64,000 nucleotides of DNA, from positions 248,001 through 312,000 of the forward strand of contig NZ_LJAK01000002.1 in NCBI RefSeq assembly GCF_001420005.1. Reading direction: 5' to 3'. The position numbers and the translations under genes are program-made. Source of the DNA: Loktanella sp. 3ANDIMAR09. Lineage in GTDB: Bacteria > Pseudomonadota > Alphaproteobacteria > Rhodobacterales > Rhodobacteraceae. Shown in pieces: positions 45,576 to 55,442 of this stretch; positions within the stretch are counted from its first letter, which is position 1; each line of letters begins with the position of its first letter. The notes below the pieces were generated by a model, which worked only from the letters and a program-made list of their open reading frames with translations, was not told where the DNA came from and ran no database searches.

Positions 45576-46936
45576 TGGATGGCACGATTCTGGTTGCGGA
45601 TGATGACCGCACGATCCGCACGGTCCTGACGCAAGCCTTGACCCGTGCTGGCTGCAAGGTGCATGCGACATCGTCGCTGGTGACGCTGATGCGCTGGGTC
45701 GAAGAGGGCAAGGGCGATCTGGTGATTTCTGATGTGGTCATGCCCGACGGAAACGGGCTGGATCAATTGCCCAAGATCGCGGAATTGCGTCCCGGTTTGC
45801 CGGTCATCGTGATTTCGGCACAGAACACCATCATGACCGCGATCCAGGCGGCAGAGGCTGACGCCTACGACTATCTGCCGAAACCGTTCGATCTGCCGGA
45901 CCTGATGAAACGCGCGGCCCGCGCGCTGGAGGTCAAGCGCACATCGCAGCCGGTTCGGCGCGAAGCGTCGAGTGAACAATCGGATTTGCCGCTGGTGGGC
46001 CGGACCCCCGCGATGCAGGCCCTGTACAAGCTGGTCGCACGGGTCATGAATACAACCATGCCCGTCCTGATCACGGGCGAAAGCGGCACCGGAAAATCGC
46101 TGATCGCACGTGCGATCCACGATTTTTCTGACCGCAGGTCGTTGCCATTCGTCACGGTGGGCGGGGCCGACCTGGACGGCGTGGACGGGCCGCAATCGGT
46201 GCTGTCGCGTGCGCGGGGCGGATCCATCCTGTTCGATGAAATCGGGGATATGGATGCGCAGGCGCAGGGGCGGATCGTGCGCATGCTGGACCAATTGGGT
46301 GATAGCGCACCGCGCATCATGGCGACATCGCAGACCGATCTGGGCAGCAAGATCGAGGCAGGCGCGTTCCGCGACGATCTGTTCTATCGCCTGTCCGGGG
46401 TGACGATTGCCGTGCCGTCCCTGCGGGAACGGGTCGATGACATCCCGCTGCTGGCAGAGCATTTCCTCGCCAAGGCGGAACGCGATGGCGGCCCGTTGCG
46501 GCGCATTTCGGATGCGGCCACGGCACTGGTGCGCACCTACAGTTGGCCCGGCAACGTGCGCCAGTTGGAAAATACGGTGCGGCGTCTGGTGTTTACTGCC
46601 GCCGGCGAAGAAATCAGCAAGACCGAGGTCGAGGCGGTGCTGGGCAACCAGCCCGCAATGGAGCCGCTGCGCGGTGGCGATACGGACAAGTTGTCGAGCG
46701 CCGTTGCACGCCACCTGAAACGCTATTTCGACCTGCACGGCGGCATGCTGCCACCGCCGGGTCTGTATAACCGCATTCTGCGCGAGGTGGAGGCCCCGCT
46801 GATCGAAATCGCCCTCGACGCGACTGCTGGAAATCAGGCGAAATGTGCTGATTTGCTGGGCATCAACCGCAATACACTCAGAAAGAAGATCACGGACCTC
46901 GATATTCAGGTGACACGCCGCCGCAAATTGATGTAA
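45575..46936 (+). CDS. ntrC: Response regulator NtrC lacking the GAFTGA loop
   Basis: 453 residues, start sharing one base with the ntrB stop. Receiver domain with phospho-Asp53 ([11 protein letters not shown]) and Lys in [12 protein letters not shown]+ domain with Walker A GESGTGKS (168-175) and Walker [12 protein letters not shown] (215-225). C-terminal Fis-type [23 protein letters not shown]. Between GGADL and SRARGG about 20 residues, including the sigma-54-contacting GAFTGA, are missing. The same deletion is established for R. capsulatus NtrC, which activates sigma-70 polymerase. Likely targets are the nitrogen-assimilation genes. Confidence 0.92.
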   Translation: MDGTILVADDDRTIRTVLTQALTRAGCKVHATSSLVTLMRWVEEGKGDLVISDVVMPDGNGLDQLPKIAELRPGLPVIVISAQNTIMTAIQAAEADAYDYLPKPFDLPDLMKRAARALEVKRTSQPVRREASSEQSDLPLVGRTPAMQALYKLVARVMNTTMPVLITGESGTGKSLIARAIHDFSDRRSLPFVTVGGADLDGVDGPQSVLSRARGGSILFDEIGDMDAQAQGRIVRMLDQLGDSAPRIMATSQTDLGSKIEAGAFRDDLFYRLSGVTIAVPSLRERVDDIPLLAEHFLAKAERDGGPLRRISDAATALVRTYSWPGNVRQLENTVRRLVFTAAGEEISKTEVEAVLGNQPAMEPLRGGDTDKLSSAVARHLKRYFDLHGGMLPPPGLYNRILREVEAPLIEIALDATAGNQAKCADLLGINRNTLRKKITDLDIQVTRRRKLM

Positions 46937-47023
46937 AACCGCAACATAAGCGTGGCCCCGACGGAACATCCGACGGCAAGGACCACATAAAACGGCGGTA
47001 TTGGCGGGGTCACTCCCGTCGCA

Positions 47024-49270
47024 ATGGACAGGGCAATTCGCGTGCAGCGGTCCCGGTTGAGCTTGAATTACCAGCGTATCAAGCGCTGGCGGCGGCAGCG
47101 TGCCGTCCAGAATTTCACGACCCTGGGGTTGGTTGTTCTGGGCCCGGTGCTGGCTGTCGTGACGTTTCTGATCCTGCGCAGTCCGCTGGATGCCGGATCC
47201 GCCTCGCCGGTCCTGCGTCTGGTGCTGCTGGCTGACCTTGTTTACATCATCATCGTCGCAGGGCTCGTGCTGAGCCGGGTGTTCTATCTGATCGTGGCGC
47301 GCCGCAACCAGTCGGCAGGATCGCGTCTGCACCTGCGCCTGACGGGCGTTTTCGTGGCACTTGCATTGATACCGACGGTATTGGTCGCCGTTTTTGCGGT
47401 GCTGTCCATCAATCTGGGGTTCGAAGGCTGGTTTTCAGAGCGGGTGCAGAACGTCCTGGGCACATCGCTGTCGACCGCGCAGGCCTACGAAGAAGAAGAA
47501 CGATCAGAGGTGCTGCGCGATGGCAATGCGCTTGCGGCATACCTCAATACCGAGCGGCAGGCCAATTTCTTTATGAATGACGGTGACGTGCGGCAGGCCA
47601 TTGCCGTCGTGCAGCCGCAAATCGACCGGGGATTGTCCGAGGTGTTTTTCCTGAACGGGGCAGGGGATATCATGACGCGCGGCGGCGGGTCGTATGATTT
47701 CAACTATGAACGCCCCGATCCGACTGATTTCGACAAGGCCCGCAACAGCGGTGCCGTCGTGATCGAAGATGCGGCAAACAATGAATTTCGCGCGCTTTTG
47801 TCGGTTGAAACCTTTCCAGATCGTTTCCTGCTGGTGACCCGTCCCGTCGATGGGGAAATCCTGGCGCTGCTGGACGAAACCGAGGCGACGGTCGCCTTGT
47901 ATGAACAGCTGGAACGCGACAGGGGTGCGTTGCTGTTCCAGTTCGGTGGATTGTATCTGGGATTTGCGGTGATCCTGATCCTTGCGGCGACATGGCTGGG
48001 GCTGTGGTTTGCAGAACGCCTGTCGCGACCTGTGGGGCGGCTTGTCACGGCCTCGCAGCGGGTGGGGGCCGGTGATCTGGACGTGCGCGTGATCGAGGAT
48101 GACGGCGACGACGAGATCAGCCAGTTGGGGCATTATTTCAACCAGATGACCAGTCGGCTGAAAACGCAGCGCGACGATCTGGTCGGCAGCAACCGCCTGT
48201 TCGATTCCGTGCTGTCATCGGTCACATCCGGCGTGGTCGGTCTGGACGCGGATGGCCGGATCAGTTTCGTGAACCCCTCTGCCGTGCGGTTGCTGAATGT
48301 CGGGCGTGGCCAGACCACGACCGCGCTGTCGGTGGCCGTGCCCGAATTCGGGTCATTGTTCGAGAAACTGCGCGCCGATGGCCGGCCCTTTGTGCAGGAA
48401 CAGGTCAACCTCGTGCGCAGTGGCAAACAAGAAAGCCTGCTGGTCCGCATGGCACCGCGTGCCGGCAATGACGGGGCGCTGGATGGCTACGTGGTCGCGT
48501 TCGACGATGTGACCGATCTGGTCAGCGCACAGCGCATGGCCGCCTGGGGTGATGTCGCCCGGCGCATCGCCCACGAGATCAAGAACCCGCTGACGCCAAT
48601 CCAGCTGTCGGCCGAGCGCATCAAGCGCAAGTTCGCGGCAGAGGTCGCAGATACCGACAAACTGAACCAGATGACCGATGTGATCGTGCGTCAGACCAAC
48701 GATCTGCGCCGCATCGTCGATGAATTTTCGAAATTTGCCCGCATGCCCGAACCCGAACTGGCTGTTTCGGACCTGTCGGCACTGTTGCGCGATGTGGTGA
48801 CGCTGCAAGAAGCAGGTCAGCCGGACGTCAGGATCATCGCGGATACGCCAGCGCAGCCGGTTCTGACGGATATCGACCAGACGATGATCGGGCAGGCGCT
48901 GACCAATCTGATCAAGAACGCAGGCGAGGCGATCGAAACCCGCGCCGAACAGCAGGGTATGCCGGTTGCCGACCCACTGATCCGGGTTGCGATGGTTGTG
49001 GGGGATCATGGTGTGCGGATCACGATTTCCGACAACGGGATCGGTCTGCCGCAGGACCGCGCGCGACTGTTCGAACCCTATGTGACGACGCGCGACAAGG
49101 GGACGGGCCTGGGCCTGCCCATCGTGCGCAAGATCATCGAAGAACACGGCGGCACGCTGCAACTCGTGGATGCCGAACCTTTTGGCACGGACACCCACGT
49201 GGGGGCCTGTGCCGTGATTGAACTGCCGTTGGCCCCTGTCGGGGTTGCGGCCAACAAAATTCCAGCATGA
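47024..49270 (+). CDS. ntrY: Sensor histidine kinase NtrY
   Basis: 748 residues. Membrane spans near 31-51, 67-91, 107-130 and 309-330 with a periplasmic sensor loop between (about 131-308). Then HAMP (331-385), PAS (about 390-500), H-box [16 protein letters not shown] with His517, N-box LIKNAGEAIE and G-box GTGLGLPIV. It starts 87 bases after ntrC with a weak ribosome site. Paired with NtrX; in relatives it responds to nitrogen or redox state. Confidence 0.92.
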   Translation: MDRAIRVQRSRLSLNYQRIKRWRRQRAVQNFTTLGLVVLGPVLAVVTFLILRSPLDAGSASPVLRLVLLADLVYIIIVAGLVLSRVFYLIVARRNQSAGSRLHLRLTGVFVALALIPTVLVAVFAVLSINLGFEGWFSERVQNVLGTSLSTAQAYEEEERSEVLRDGNALAAYLNTERQANFFMNDGDVRQAIAVVQPQIDRGLSEVFFLNGAGDIMTRGGGSYDFNYERPDPTDFDKARNSGAVVIEDAANNEFRALLSVETFPDRFLLVTRPVDGEILALLDETEATVALYEQLERDRGALLFQFGGLYLGFAVILILAATWLGLWFAERLSRPVGRLVTASQRVGAGDLDVRVIEDDGDDEISQLGHYFNQMTSRLKTQRDDLVGSNRLFDSVLSSVTSGVVGLDADGRISFVNPSAVRLLNVGRGQTTTALSVAVPEFGSLFEKLRADGRPFVQEQVNLVRSGKQESLLVRMAPRAGNDGALDGYVVAFDDVTDLVSAQRMAAWGDVARRIAHEIKNPLTPIQLSAERIKRKFAAEVADTDKLNQMTDVIVRQTNDLRRIVDEFSKFARMPEPELAVSDLSALLRDVVTLQEAGQPDVRIIADTPAQPVLTDIDQTMIGQALTNLIKNAGEAIETRAEQQGMPVADPLIRVAMVVGDHGVRITISDNGIGLPQDRARLFEPYVTTRDKGTGLGLPIVRKIIEEHGGTLQLVDAEPFGTDTHVGACAVIELPLAPVGVAANKIPA

Positions 49271-49280
49271 GGTTTTGACT

Positions 49281-50681
49281 ATGGGCGACATTCTGATCAC
49301 CGACGACGAACGCGACATCCGGGAACTGATCGGCGATATCCTCGAGGATGAGGGTTTCACCACGCGGTTGGCTGCGAATTCCGATCAATGCATGGCCGAA
49401 ATCGCCAAGGAAACGCCGGCGCTGATGATTTTGGATATCTGGCTCAAGGATTCCAACATGGACGGGATCGATATTCTGAAAACCGTAAAACGTGATTATC
49501 CGGAGGTGCCGATCGTCATCATTTCCGGGCATGGCAACATCGAGATTGCGGTCGCGGCCATCAAGCAGGGGGCCTACGATTTCATCGAGAAGCCCTTTAA
49601 CATCGACCAGTTGATGGTCGTGATCCGGCGCGCGATGGAAACCAGCCGTCTGCGGCGCGAGAATGTCGAACTCAAGCGCGGCGAGAGCGCCCCGGCCGAC
49701 ATGCTGGGTGACAGTGCGGCGTTCCGCGCCATGAAGGCGCAGCTGGACAAGGTGACCAAATCCAACGGCCGCGTGATGCTGACCGGGCCCGCCGGTGCCG
49801 GCAAGGAAATCGCCGCGCGCTATATCCATGCCAATTCCAACCGGGCGGGCGCACCCTTTGTCACGATCAATTCCGCCAGCGTTGAGCCAGACCACATGGA
49901 AGAAGCCTTGTTCGGCCGTGAAAGTGCCGGCAAGGGCATTGAAAAGGGTCTGCTGGAACAAGCCAACGGCGGGATCATCTACCTGGACGAAGTGGCCGAG
50001 ATGCCGATGGGCACACAGGCCAAGATGCTGCGGGTTCTGGTGGATCAATCGTTCCAGCGCGTCGGCGGCACCGAAAAAGTGCAGGTCGATCTGCGTTTCA
50101 TCTCTTCCACGAACCGCGATTTGCCAAAACTGATCGAACAGGGACTGTTCCGTCAGGAATTGTTCCACCGTCTGAACGTTGTTCCGATCGAGGTGCCCAG
50201 CCTGGAAGAACGCCGCGAGGATATCCCCACGCTGGCCGAATATTTCATCGCGCAACTGAACAAGGCGCAGGGTCTGCCGCTGCGGGAACTGGCCGAGGAT
50301 GCGCGCGCGCTGTTGCAGACGATGCTGTGGCCGGGCAACGTCCGTCAGTTGAAAAACGTCGTGGAACGCGTGCTGATCCTGGGCGAAGGCAACCATCCCA
50401 TCGGTGCCAAGGAATTGCCCAGCTCTGAGGAGGCGCCTGCGACCGAGGGACGGATCGTGCTGTCTGGCGGGCTTGCGACATTGCCGCTGCGCGAGGCGCG
50501 CGAATTGTTTGAACGCGAATATCTGCTGACCCAGATCAACCGTTTCGGTGGGAACATCAGCCGTACTGCCAGCTTTGTCGGGATGGAACGCAGCGCGTTG
50601 CACCGCAAGCTCAAGTCGCTGGGTGTCGCGACGGCGAACAAGGCGGGCGCACGCGTGGCCTATGTCGAAGAAGGCGCGTGA
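49281..50681 (+). CDS. ntrX: Response regulator NtrX with altered GAFTGA region
   Basis: 466 residues from ATG 49281, 10 bases after the ntrY stop. Receiver with Asp52 (MILDIWLKDS) and IEKPFNIDQL. AAA+ with Walker A GPAGAGKE (169-176) and Walker B GGIIYLDEVAEM. Fis-type HTH at the C-terminus (GNISRTASFVGMERSALHRKL). After EEALFGRES the usual GAFTGA is replaced by AGKGIEKG, so sigma-54 activation is not expected. Confidence 0.9.
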   Translation: MGDILITDDERDIRELIGDILEDEGFTTRLAANSDQCMAEIAKETPALMILDIWLKDSNMDGIDILKTVKRDYPEVPIVIISGHGNIEIAVAAIKQGAYDFIEKPFNIDQLMVVIRRAMETSRLRRENVELKRGESAPADMLGDSAAFRAMKAQLDKVTKSNGRVMLTGPAGAGKEIAARYIHANSNRAGAPFVTINSASVEPDHMEEALFGRESAGKGIEKGLLEQANGGIIYLDEVAEMPMGTQAKMLRVLVDQSFQRVGGTEKVQVDLRFISSTNRDLPKLIEQGLFRQELFHRLNVVPIEVPSLEERREDIPTLAEYFIAQLNKAQGLPLRELAEDARALLQTMLWPGNVRQLKNVVERVLILGEGNHPIGAKELPSSEEAPATEGRIVLSGGLATLPLREARELFEREYLLTQINRFGGNISRTASFVGMERSALHRKLKSLGVATANKAGARVAYVEEGA

Positions 50682-50736
50682 ATTGACGCGCGGCACCGGC
50701 CATGTCACTGGAGCGTAGGTCGGCAGGAGAACATCG

Positions 50737-52113
50737 ATGAAGGTCATCATCTGCGGGGCTGGTCAGGTCGGCTGGCAAATCGCCCGGCATCTGGCGGGCG
50801 AACAGAACGACGTGACGGTTGTGGACAACAATCCCGAACTGGTGCGGCGCGCGACAGACAGTCTGGATGTGCAGGGCATCAGCGGCTTTGCCAGCTATCC
50901 CGACATTCTGGAACGGGCAGGGGCGCGCGACGCTGACATGATCATCGCTGCGACCCATTCCGACGAGGTGAACATGGTCACCTGTCAGGTGGCGCATTCC
51001 GTGTTTTCGATCCGCCGCAAGATCGCGCGTCTGCGGTCGCAAAGCTATCTGGATGCGATCTATTCCGACCTGTACCGGCGCGATCATTTGCCGATCGACG
51101 TGGTCATCAGCCCCGAAAAAGAGGTGGCAGCGGCGGCGCTGCAACGGCTGGCCTCGCCTGCGTCATTCGACACCGAACAATTCTTGAACGATCAGGGCAC
51201 CTTGATGGGTATTTCGATCGAGGCGGACTGCCCGGTGGTGAATACGCCGTTGCGCCAACTGACCGACCTGTTTTCGACGTTGCGGGCGATCGTGGTGGGG
51301 GTACGGCGCGATGGCGTGATGTTCGTGCCCTCGGCCAAGGATCAGCTGTTTGCCGGGGATGACGCCTATATTTTCACGCATACGGATGACGTGAACCGAA
51401 CGCTGGAGATTTTCGGCAAACATCAGACCCGACAGCAACGCATCGTCATCATCGGTGGCGGCAATGTCGGTCTGGCCGTCGCACGCGCGCTCGAGGCCAA
51501 GACCGAACGCCTGCGGGTGCGCATGATCGAACGGACGCGCGAGGCGGCAGAGGCAGCGGCGGATGCGCTGGATCGCACCATCGTGCTGCATGGCGACGGT
51601 CTGGATGCAGCACTGCTGGACGAGGCGGGTATCGCGACAGCGGATGCGGTTCTGGCGGTGACTGACGATGACAAGGTGAACCTGCTGGCATCGGTCCGGT
51701 CCAAGGAGATGGGCTGCAAGATGTCGATCTGTCTGGTCAACGATCCCACGCTGGTGCCCCTGATGGGGCCATTGGACGTGGATGCCTGGATCAACCCGCG
51801 GTCGACAACCGTGTCGTCGATCCTGCGGCACGTACGCCACGGGCGGGTGCGGGGGGTCTATTCGATCGGCGATGCCGAGGCTGAATTGATCGAAGCGCAG
51901 GTGTTGTCCACATCGCCGATGGCAGGTCAAAAGATCCGCGATATCCAGTTCCCCGAGGGGGCCGTGGTCAGCGGTATCTCCAAGAATGGCAAGATGATCA
52001 AACCGGTCGCCGATACACGCATTGATGACGGTGATCTGGTCGCGATCTTTGCAATGGCGAACGATGTGCCAGAGGTCGAGCGCCTGTTGCAGGTGTCGAT
52101 CGACTTTTTCTGA
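50737..52113 (+). CDS. trkA: Trk potassium transport peripheral protein TrkA
   Basis: 458 residues. Two RCK halves, each a Rossmann fold (KVIICGAGQVGWQIARHL and IVIIGGGNVGLAVARALE) plus a TrkA-C domain. NAD(H)/nucleotide-binding gate of TrkH. One-base overlap with trkH (TGATG). Confidence 0.92.
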   Translation: MKVIICGAGQVGWQIARHLAGEQNDVTVVDNNPELVRRATDSLDVQGISGFASYPDILERAGARDADMIIAATHSDEVNMVTCQVAHSVFSIRRKIARLRSQSYLDAIYSDLYRRDHLPIDVVISPEKEVAAAALQRLASPASFDTEQFLNDQGTLMGISIEADCPVVNTPLRQLTDLFSTLRAIVVGVRRDGVMFVPSAKDQLFAGDDAYIFTHTDDVNRTLEIFGKHQTRQQRIVIIGGGNVGLAVARALEAKTERLRVRMIERTREAAEAAADALDRTIVLHGDGLDAALLDEAGIATADAVLAVTDDDKVNLLASVRSKEMGCKMSICLVNDPTLVPLMGPLDVDAWINPRSTTVSSILRHVRHGRVRGVYSIGDAEAELIEAQVLSTSPMAGQKIRDIQFPEGAVVSGISKNGKMIKPVADTRIDDGDLVAIFAMANDVPEVERLLQVSIDFF

Positions 52114-53633
52114 TGGCAATTATTCGGTCCCTGCCTTTTTTCGTGCTGCTGATGGGGATCGGATCGGTTGCCATGCTGGTGCCGGCGATCCATGCGACGG
52201 CGTTGGGTGCCACGCGCGTCATGCAGACGTTTTTCTATGCATCACTGCTGGGATTGACGCTGACGCTGCTGGCGGGGCTTGCGACATCCGGGCGGGTGCC
52301 GCGCAATGCCGCCCTCAGTCAGTTGATGACGCTCGTGCTGGCCTTTGGGTTGTTGCCGATCATGTTCGCCGTCCCGTTCTACGAGGCGGGTGAAAACATC
52401 CGGTTCAGCGACGCCTGGTTCGAGATGGTGTCGTCGTTCACGACGACGGGTGCGACGCTGTACGAAAATGCCGGGCGTCTGCCGCCATCGCTGCATCTGT
52501 GGCGTGCGACTGTCGGCTGGCTGGGCGGCATGCTGACCTGGATCGTGGCTGTCGCCATCTTTGCGCCGATGAATCTGGGCGGGTTCGAGGTACGGACCGC
52601 TGGCGGATCGGCGCAGTTTACGGCGGGCCGCTATAGTCAGATCGGTGAGGTGGCGCGGCTACAGGACCGGCTGGCCCGGCATACGGCCACGCTCGCCCCC
52701 ATCTATGTCGGCCTGACCTTTGTGTTGTGGATCGGTTTGGTGCTGCTGGGTGAAGTGCCCTATATCGCGCTGTGCCACGCGATGTCGGTGCTATCGACAT
52801 CCGGGATTTCACCGATTGGCGGCGTCTATTATGCCGTGTCGGGATTCTGGGGTGAGCTGCTGATTTTCTGCTTCTTTGCCTTTGCCATTTCGCGCCTGAC
52901 GTTTTCGCGGGGCATGTTCGGGGATAGTGATGCGCGGCTGGCCCGTGACCCCGAGGTGCATATGGCACTGATTCTGGTCGCGGGCGTTACGGCAATGCTT
53001 TTCCTGCGCCATTGGCTGGGCAGCATCGAGGAGGGGACGACTTCGACGCTGCCCGCGCTGTTTTCGTCACTCTGGGGCAGTATTTTTACGGTCACTTCAT
53101 TCCTGACGACCACGGGGTTCGAATCGCGGTTCTGGGACGGCGCGGCAGATTGGTCCGGTCTGGAAACCCCGGGTCTGTTCCTGGTGGGGATCGCTCTGAT
53201 CGGTGGCGGTGCAGCGACCACGGCGGGCGGCGTGAAACTGCTGCGCGTCTATGCGCTGTTCCGCCATTCCGAACGCGAGGTCGAACGCCTGCTGCATCCG
53301 TCATCGGTCGGTGGTGGCGGGCGCGAGGCCCGCACGATCCGACGTCAGGGGGCCTATATTTCATGGGTATTCTTCATGTTGTTCGCGCTGTCGATTGCAG
53401 CGGTGATGTTGCTGCTGGCCCTGACGGGGGTCCAGTTCGAAACCACGATGGTGCTGACGGTGGCGGCGTTGTCGACCACCGGACCGCTGGCCATCGTGGG
53501 GGCAGAGACGCCGATCAGTTATGCTGGTCTACCGGATGCGGCCAAGGCCGTGCTTGGGGCTGCGATGGTGCTGGGGCGGTTGGAGACACTTGCCCTGATC
53601 GCACTGTTCAATCCTGAAATCTGGCGGCGGTAG
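52113..53633 (+). CDS. trkH: Trk potassium uptake channel subunit TrkH
   Basis: 506 residues. Four M1-P-M2 repeats; pore segments are visible as SSFTTTGATLYE, SVLSTSGISPIGG, VTSFLTTTGFES and ALSTTGPLAIVG, each keeping the selectivity Gly. About ten spans. Works with TrkA directly upstream. Confidence 0.92.
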   Translation: MAIIRSLPFFVLLMGIGSVAMLVPAIHATALGATRVMQTFFYASLLGLTLTLLAGLATSGRVPRNAALSQLMTLVLAFGLLPIMFAVPFYEAGENIRFSDAWFEMVSSFTTTGATLYENAGRLPPSLHLWRATVGWLGGMLTWIVAVAIFAPMNLGGFEVRTAGGSAQFTAGRYSQIGEVARLQDRLARHTATLAPIYVGLTFVLWIGLVLLGEVPYIALCHAMSVLSTSGISPIGGVYYAVSGFWGELLIFCFFAFAISRLTFSRGMFGDSDARLARDPEVHMALILVAGVTAMLFLRHWLGSIEEGTTSTLPALFSSLWGSIFTVTSFLTTTGFESRFWDGAADWSGLETPGLFLVGIALIGGGAATTAGGVKLLRVYALFRHSEREVERLLHPSSVGGGGREARTIRRQGAYISWVFFMLFALSIAAVMLLLALTGVQFETTMVLTVAALSTTGPLAIVGAETPISYAGLPDAAKAVLGAAMVLGRLETLALIALFNPEIWRR

Positions 53634-53735
53634 TGGGTTGATTTTAGGGCTGGATCATCCGAAAGACTGTCTCCATACTTTCTAACTGATGTTTACGGCC
53701 GGTCCGCGGCCCGCAAGAATAATTGGAGACCCGAT

Positions 53736-53969
53736 ATGGCGTCTGACAAGGCCAACCTGCAGGATGCATTCCTGAACCACGTGCGCAAGGTCAAGGTACC
53801 TGTCACGATCTTTCTGGTGAACGGTGTCAAGCTTCAGGGCGTCATCACGTGGTTCGACAGTTTCTGCGTCCTGCTGCGCCGCGACGGCCAGAGCCAGCTG
53901 GTGTACAAATCGGCGATCTCGACGATCATGCCAGCCCAACCCATTAGCCTGTACGAGGGCGAAGAATAA
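53736..53969 (+). CDS. hfq: RNA chaperone Hfq
   Basis: 77 residues. Sm1 region ([25 protein letters not shown], split here by family) and Sm2 [10 protein letters not shown] are intact; it has the short alphaproteobacterial C-terminus. Own leader of 102 bases after trkH. hflX starts directly after its stop. Confidence 0.95.
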   Translation: MASDKANLQDAFLNHVRKVKVPVTIFLVNGVKLQGVITWFDSFCVLLRRDGQSQLVYKSAISTIMPAQPISLYEGEE

Positions 53970-55247
53970 TTGCTTGAACATGACCGGCCCATCACACGGG
54001 CCTACGTTCTGCACCCGGATCTGAAAACCGACCGTACCCGCCGCGCGGCTGACCCCGCGCTGGAGGAGGCCGTGTCGCTGGCCGCCGCCCTGCCGGATTT
54101 GCAGGTCGTCGGCGCAGAAGTGGTGCGTTTGCCAAAATTGCTGCCGGGGACCTTGTTCGGCAAGGGCAAGATCGCAGAGCTGAAAGACCGGATGAAAGCG
54201 GAAGAGGTCGAGCTTGTCTTGATCGACGGCCACGTGACGCCGGTGCAGCAGCGCAACCTGGAAAAGGCCTGGGACGTCAAACTGCTGGACCGGACCGGGC
54301 TGATCCTCGAAATCTTTTCGGATCGGGCGCGCACCGCCGAGGGCGTGTTGCAGGTTGAAATGGCGGCATTGTCCTATCAGCGCACCCGTCTGGTGCGGGC
54401 CTGGACCCACTTGGAACGTCAGCGTGGCGGACTTGGTTTCGTCGGTGGTCCCGGTGAAACCCAGATCGAGGCCGACCGCCGTGCCATCGATATGCAGTTG
54501 CAGGCGCTGAAGCGGCAGCTGGAAAAGGTCGTCAAGACACGGACGCTGCACCGCGCGGCACGGGCCAAGGTGCCCTATCCGATCGTGGCGCTGGTGGGCT
54601 ATACCAACGCGGGAAAATCAACGCTGTTCAACCGGCTGACAGGTGCGGATGTGTTCGCCAAGGACATGCTGTTCGCGACGCTGGACCCGACGATGCGCCA
54701 GATCGAATTGCCAGAGGGCGACAAGATCATCATGTCGGATACGGTTGGTTTCATTTCCGACTTGCCCACCGAGCTGGTGGCGGCCTTCCGTGCGACGCTC
54801 GAAGAGGTGCTGGATGCCGATCTGATCGTGCATGTGCGTGACATCAGTCATCCGCAGACCGAGGAACAATCCAAGGATGTGATGGCAATCCTCACGTCGC
54901 TCGGGGTGGCCGATGATGCGCCGCTGCTGGAGGTCTGGAACAAGATCGACCGGCTGCCCAGCGATGATCACGATGGAATCGTCACCCAGGCGGCAAGAAC
55001 AGAAGACATCTTTGCCATTTCCGCGATCACCGGCGAGGGATTGGACCCACTGCTGGACGCGATCAGCGAGGTTCTGAAGGACCCGCGGACCGCAGACCAA
55101 TTGACGCTGGGATTCGGGGCCGGCAAGGCGCGGGCGTGGTTGTTCGATCAGGGCGTGGTGACGGGTGAACGGCAGACGGAAGATGGCTATGTCATCGACG
55201 TGTTCTGGACACAGACGCAAGCCAGTCGGTTCGGCAAGCTGGACTGA
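53970..55247 (+). CDS. hflX: GTPase HflX
   Basis: 425 residues from TTG 53970, directly abutting the hfq TAA; no ATG or GTG precedes the family start TRAYVLHPDL. N-terminal HflX domain (VDGHVTP-like VLIDGHVTPVQQRNLEKAW), GGLGFVGGPGETQIEADRR, and G1 GYTNAGKSTLFN, G3 DTVGFISDLP, G4 NKID. Ribosome-associated GTPase that splits stalled 70S ribosomes. Confidence 0.92.
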   Translation: MLEHDRPITRAYVLHPDLKTDRTRRAADPALEEAVSLAAALPDLQVVGAEVVRLPKLLPGTLFGKGKIAELKDRMKAEEVELVLIDGHVTPVQQRNLEKAWDVKLLDRTGLILEIFSDRARTAEGVLQVEMAALSYQRTRLVRAWTHLERQRGGLGFVGGPGETQIEADRRAIDMQLQALKRQLEKVVKTRTLHRAARAKVPYPIVALVGYTNAGKSTLFNRLTGADVFAKDMLFATLDPTMRQIELPEGDKIIMSDTVGFISDLPTELVAAFRATLEEVLDADLIVHVRDISHPQTEEQSKDVMAILTSLGVADDAPLLEVWNKIDRLPSDDHDGIVTQAARTEDIFAISAITGEGLDPLLDAISEVLKDPRTADQLTLGFGAGKARAWLFDQGVVTGERQTEDGYVIDVFWTQTQASRFGKLD

Positions 55248-55284
55248 CGGTCACAGATGATCGCGCGGCGCGCCTGTTGCGCAT

Positions 55285-55321
55285 GCGGGAGCCTCCGGCG
55301 GGAGTATTTTGAGCAAGATGA
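55285..55321. repeat. Possible intergenic repeat element (REP-like)
   Basis: Contains GCCTCCGGCGGGAGTATTTT followed by GAGCAAGATGA. From memory, sequences of this form recur at 3' ends of genes in Roseobacter-group genomes. Only one copy is visible here. Confidence 0.35.
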
Positions 55322-55409
55322 TGCGGGGGGATTTACCCGTTTCGGGCCGTCAGGTCCGAAATCAGCTGTCGGTCCGGCCGGATGATCAGGGATATCGTTT
55401 GTTGATGCG

Positions 55410-55437
55410 AAAAGGGCGCCCCGTGGGGCGCCCTTTT
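55410..55437. terminator. Bidirectional terminator, hflX/glnA
   Basis: AAAAGGGCGCCCC pairs perfectly with its complement across GT, giving A and T runs on both sides; directly next to the glnA stop. Confidence 0.85.
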
Positions 55438-55442
55438 GCGAT

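Noticed and set aside
45476-47332. 618-codon minus-strand frame opposite ntrC
   Set aside because: Shadow frame with low-complexity His/Gln/Arg translation; ntrC on the plus strand is clear.
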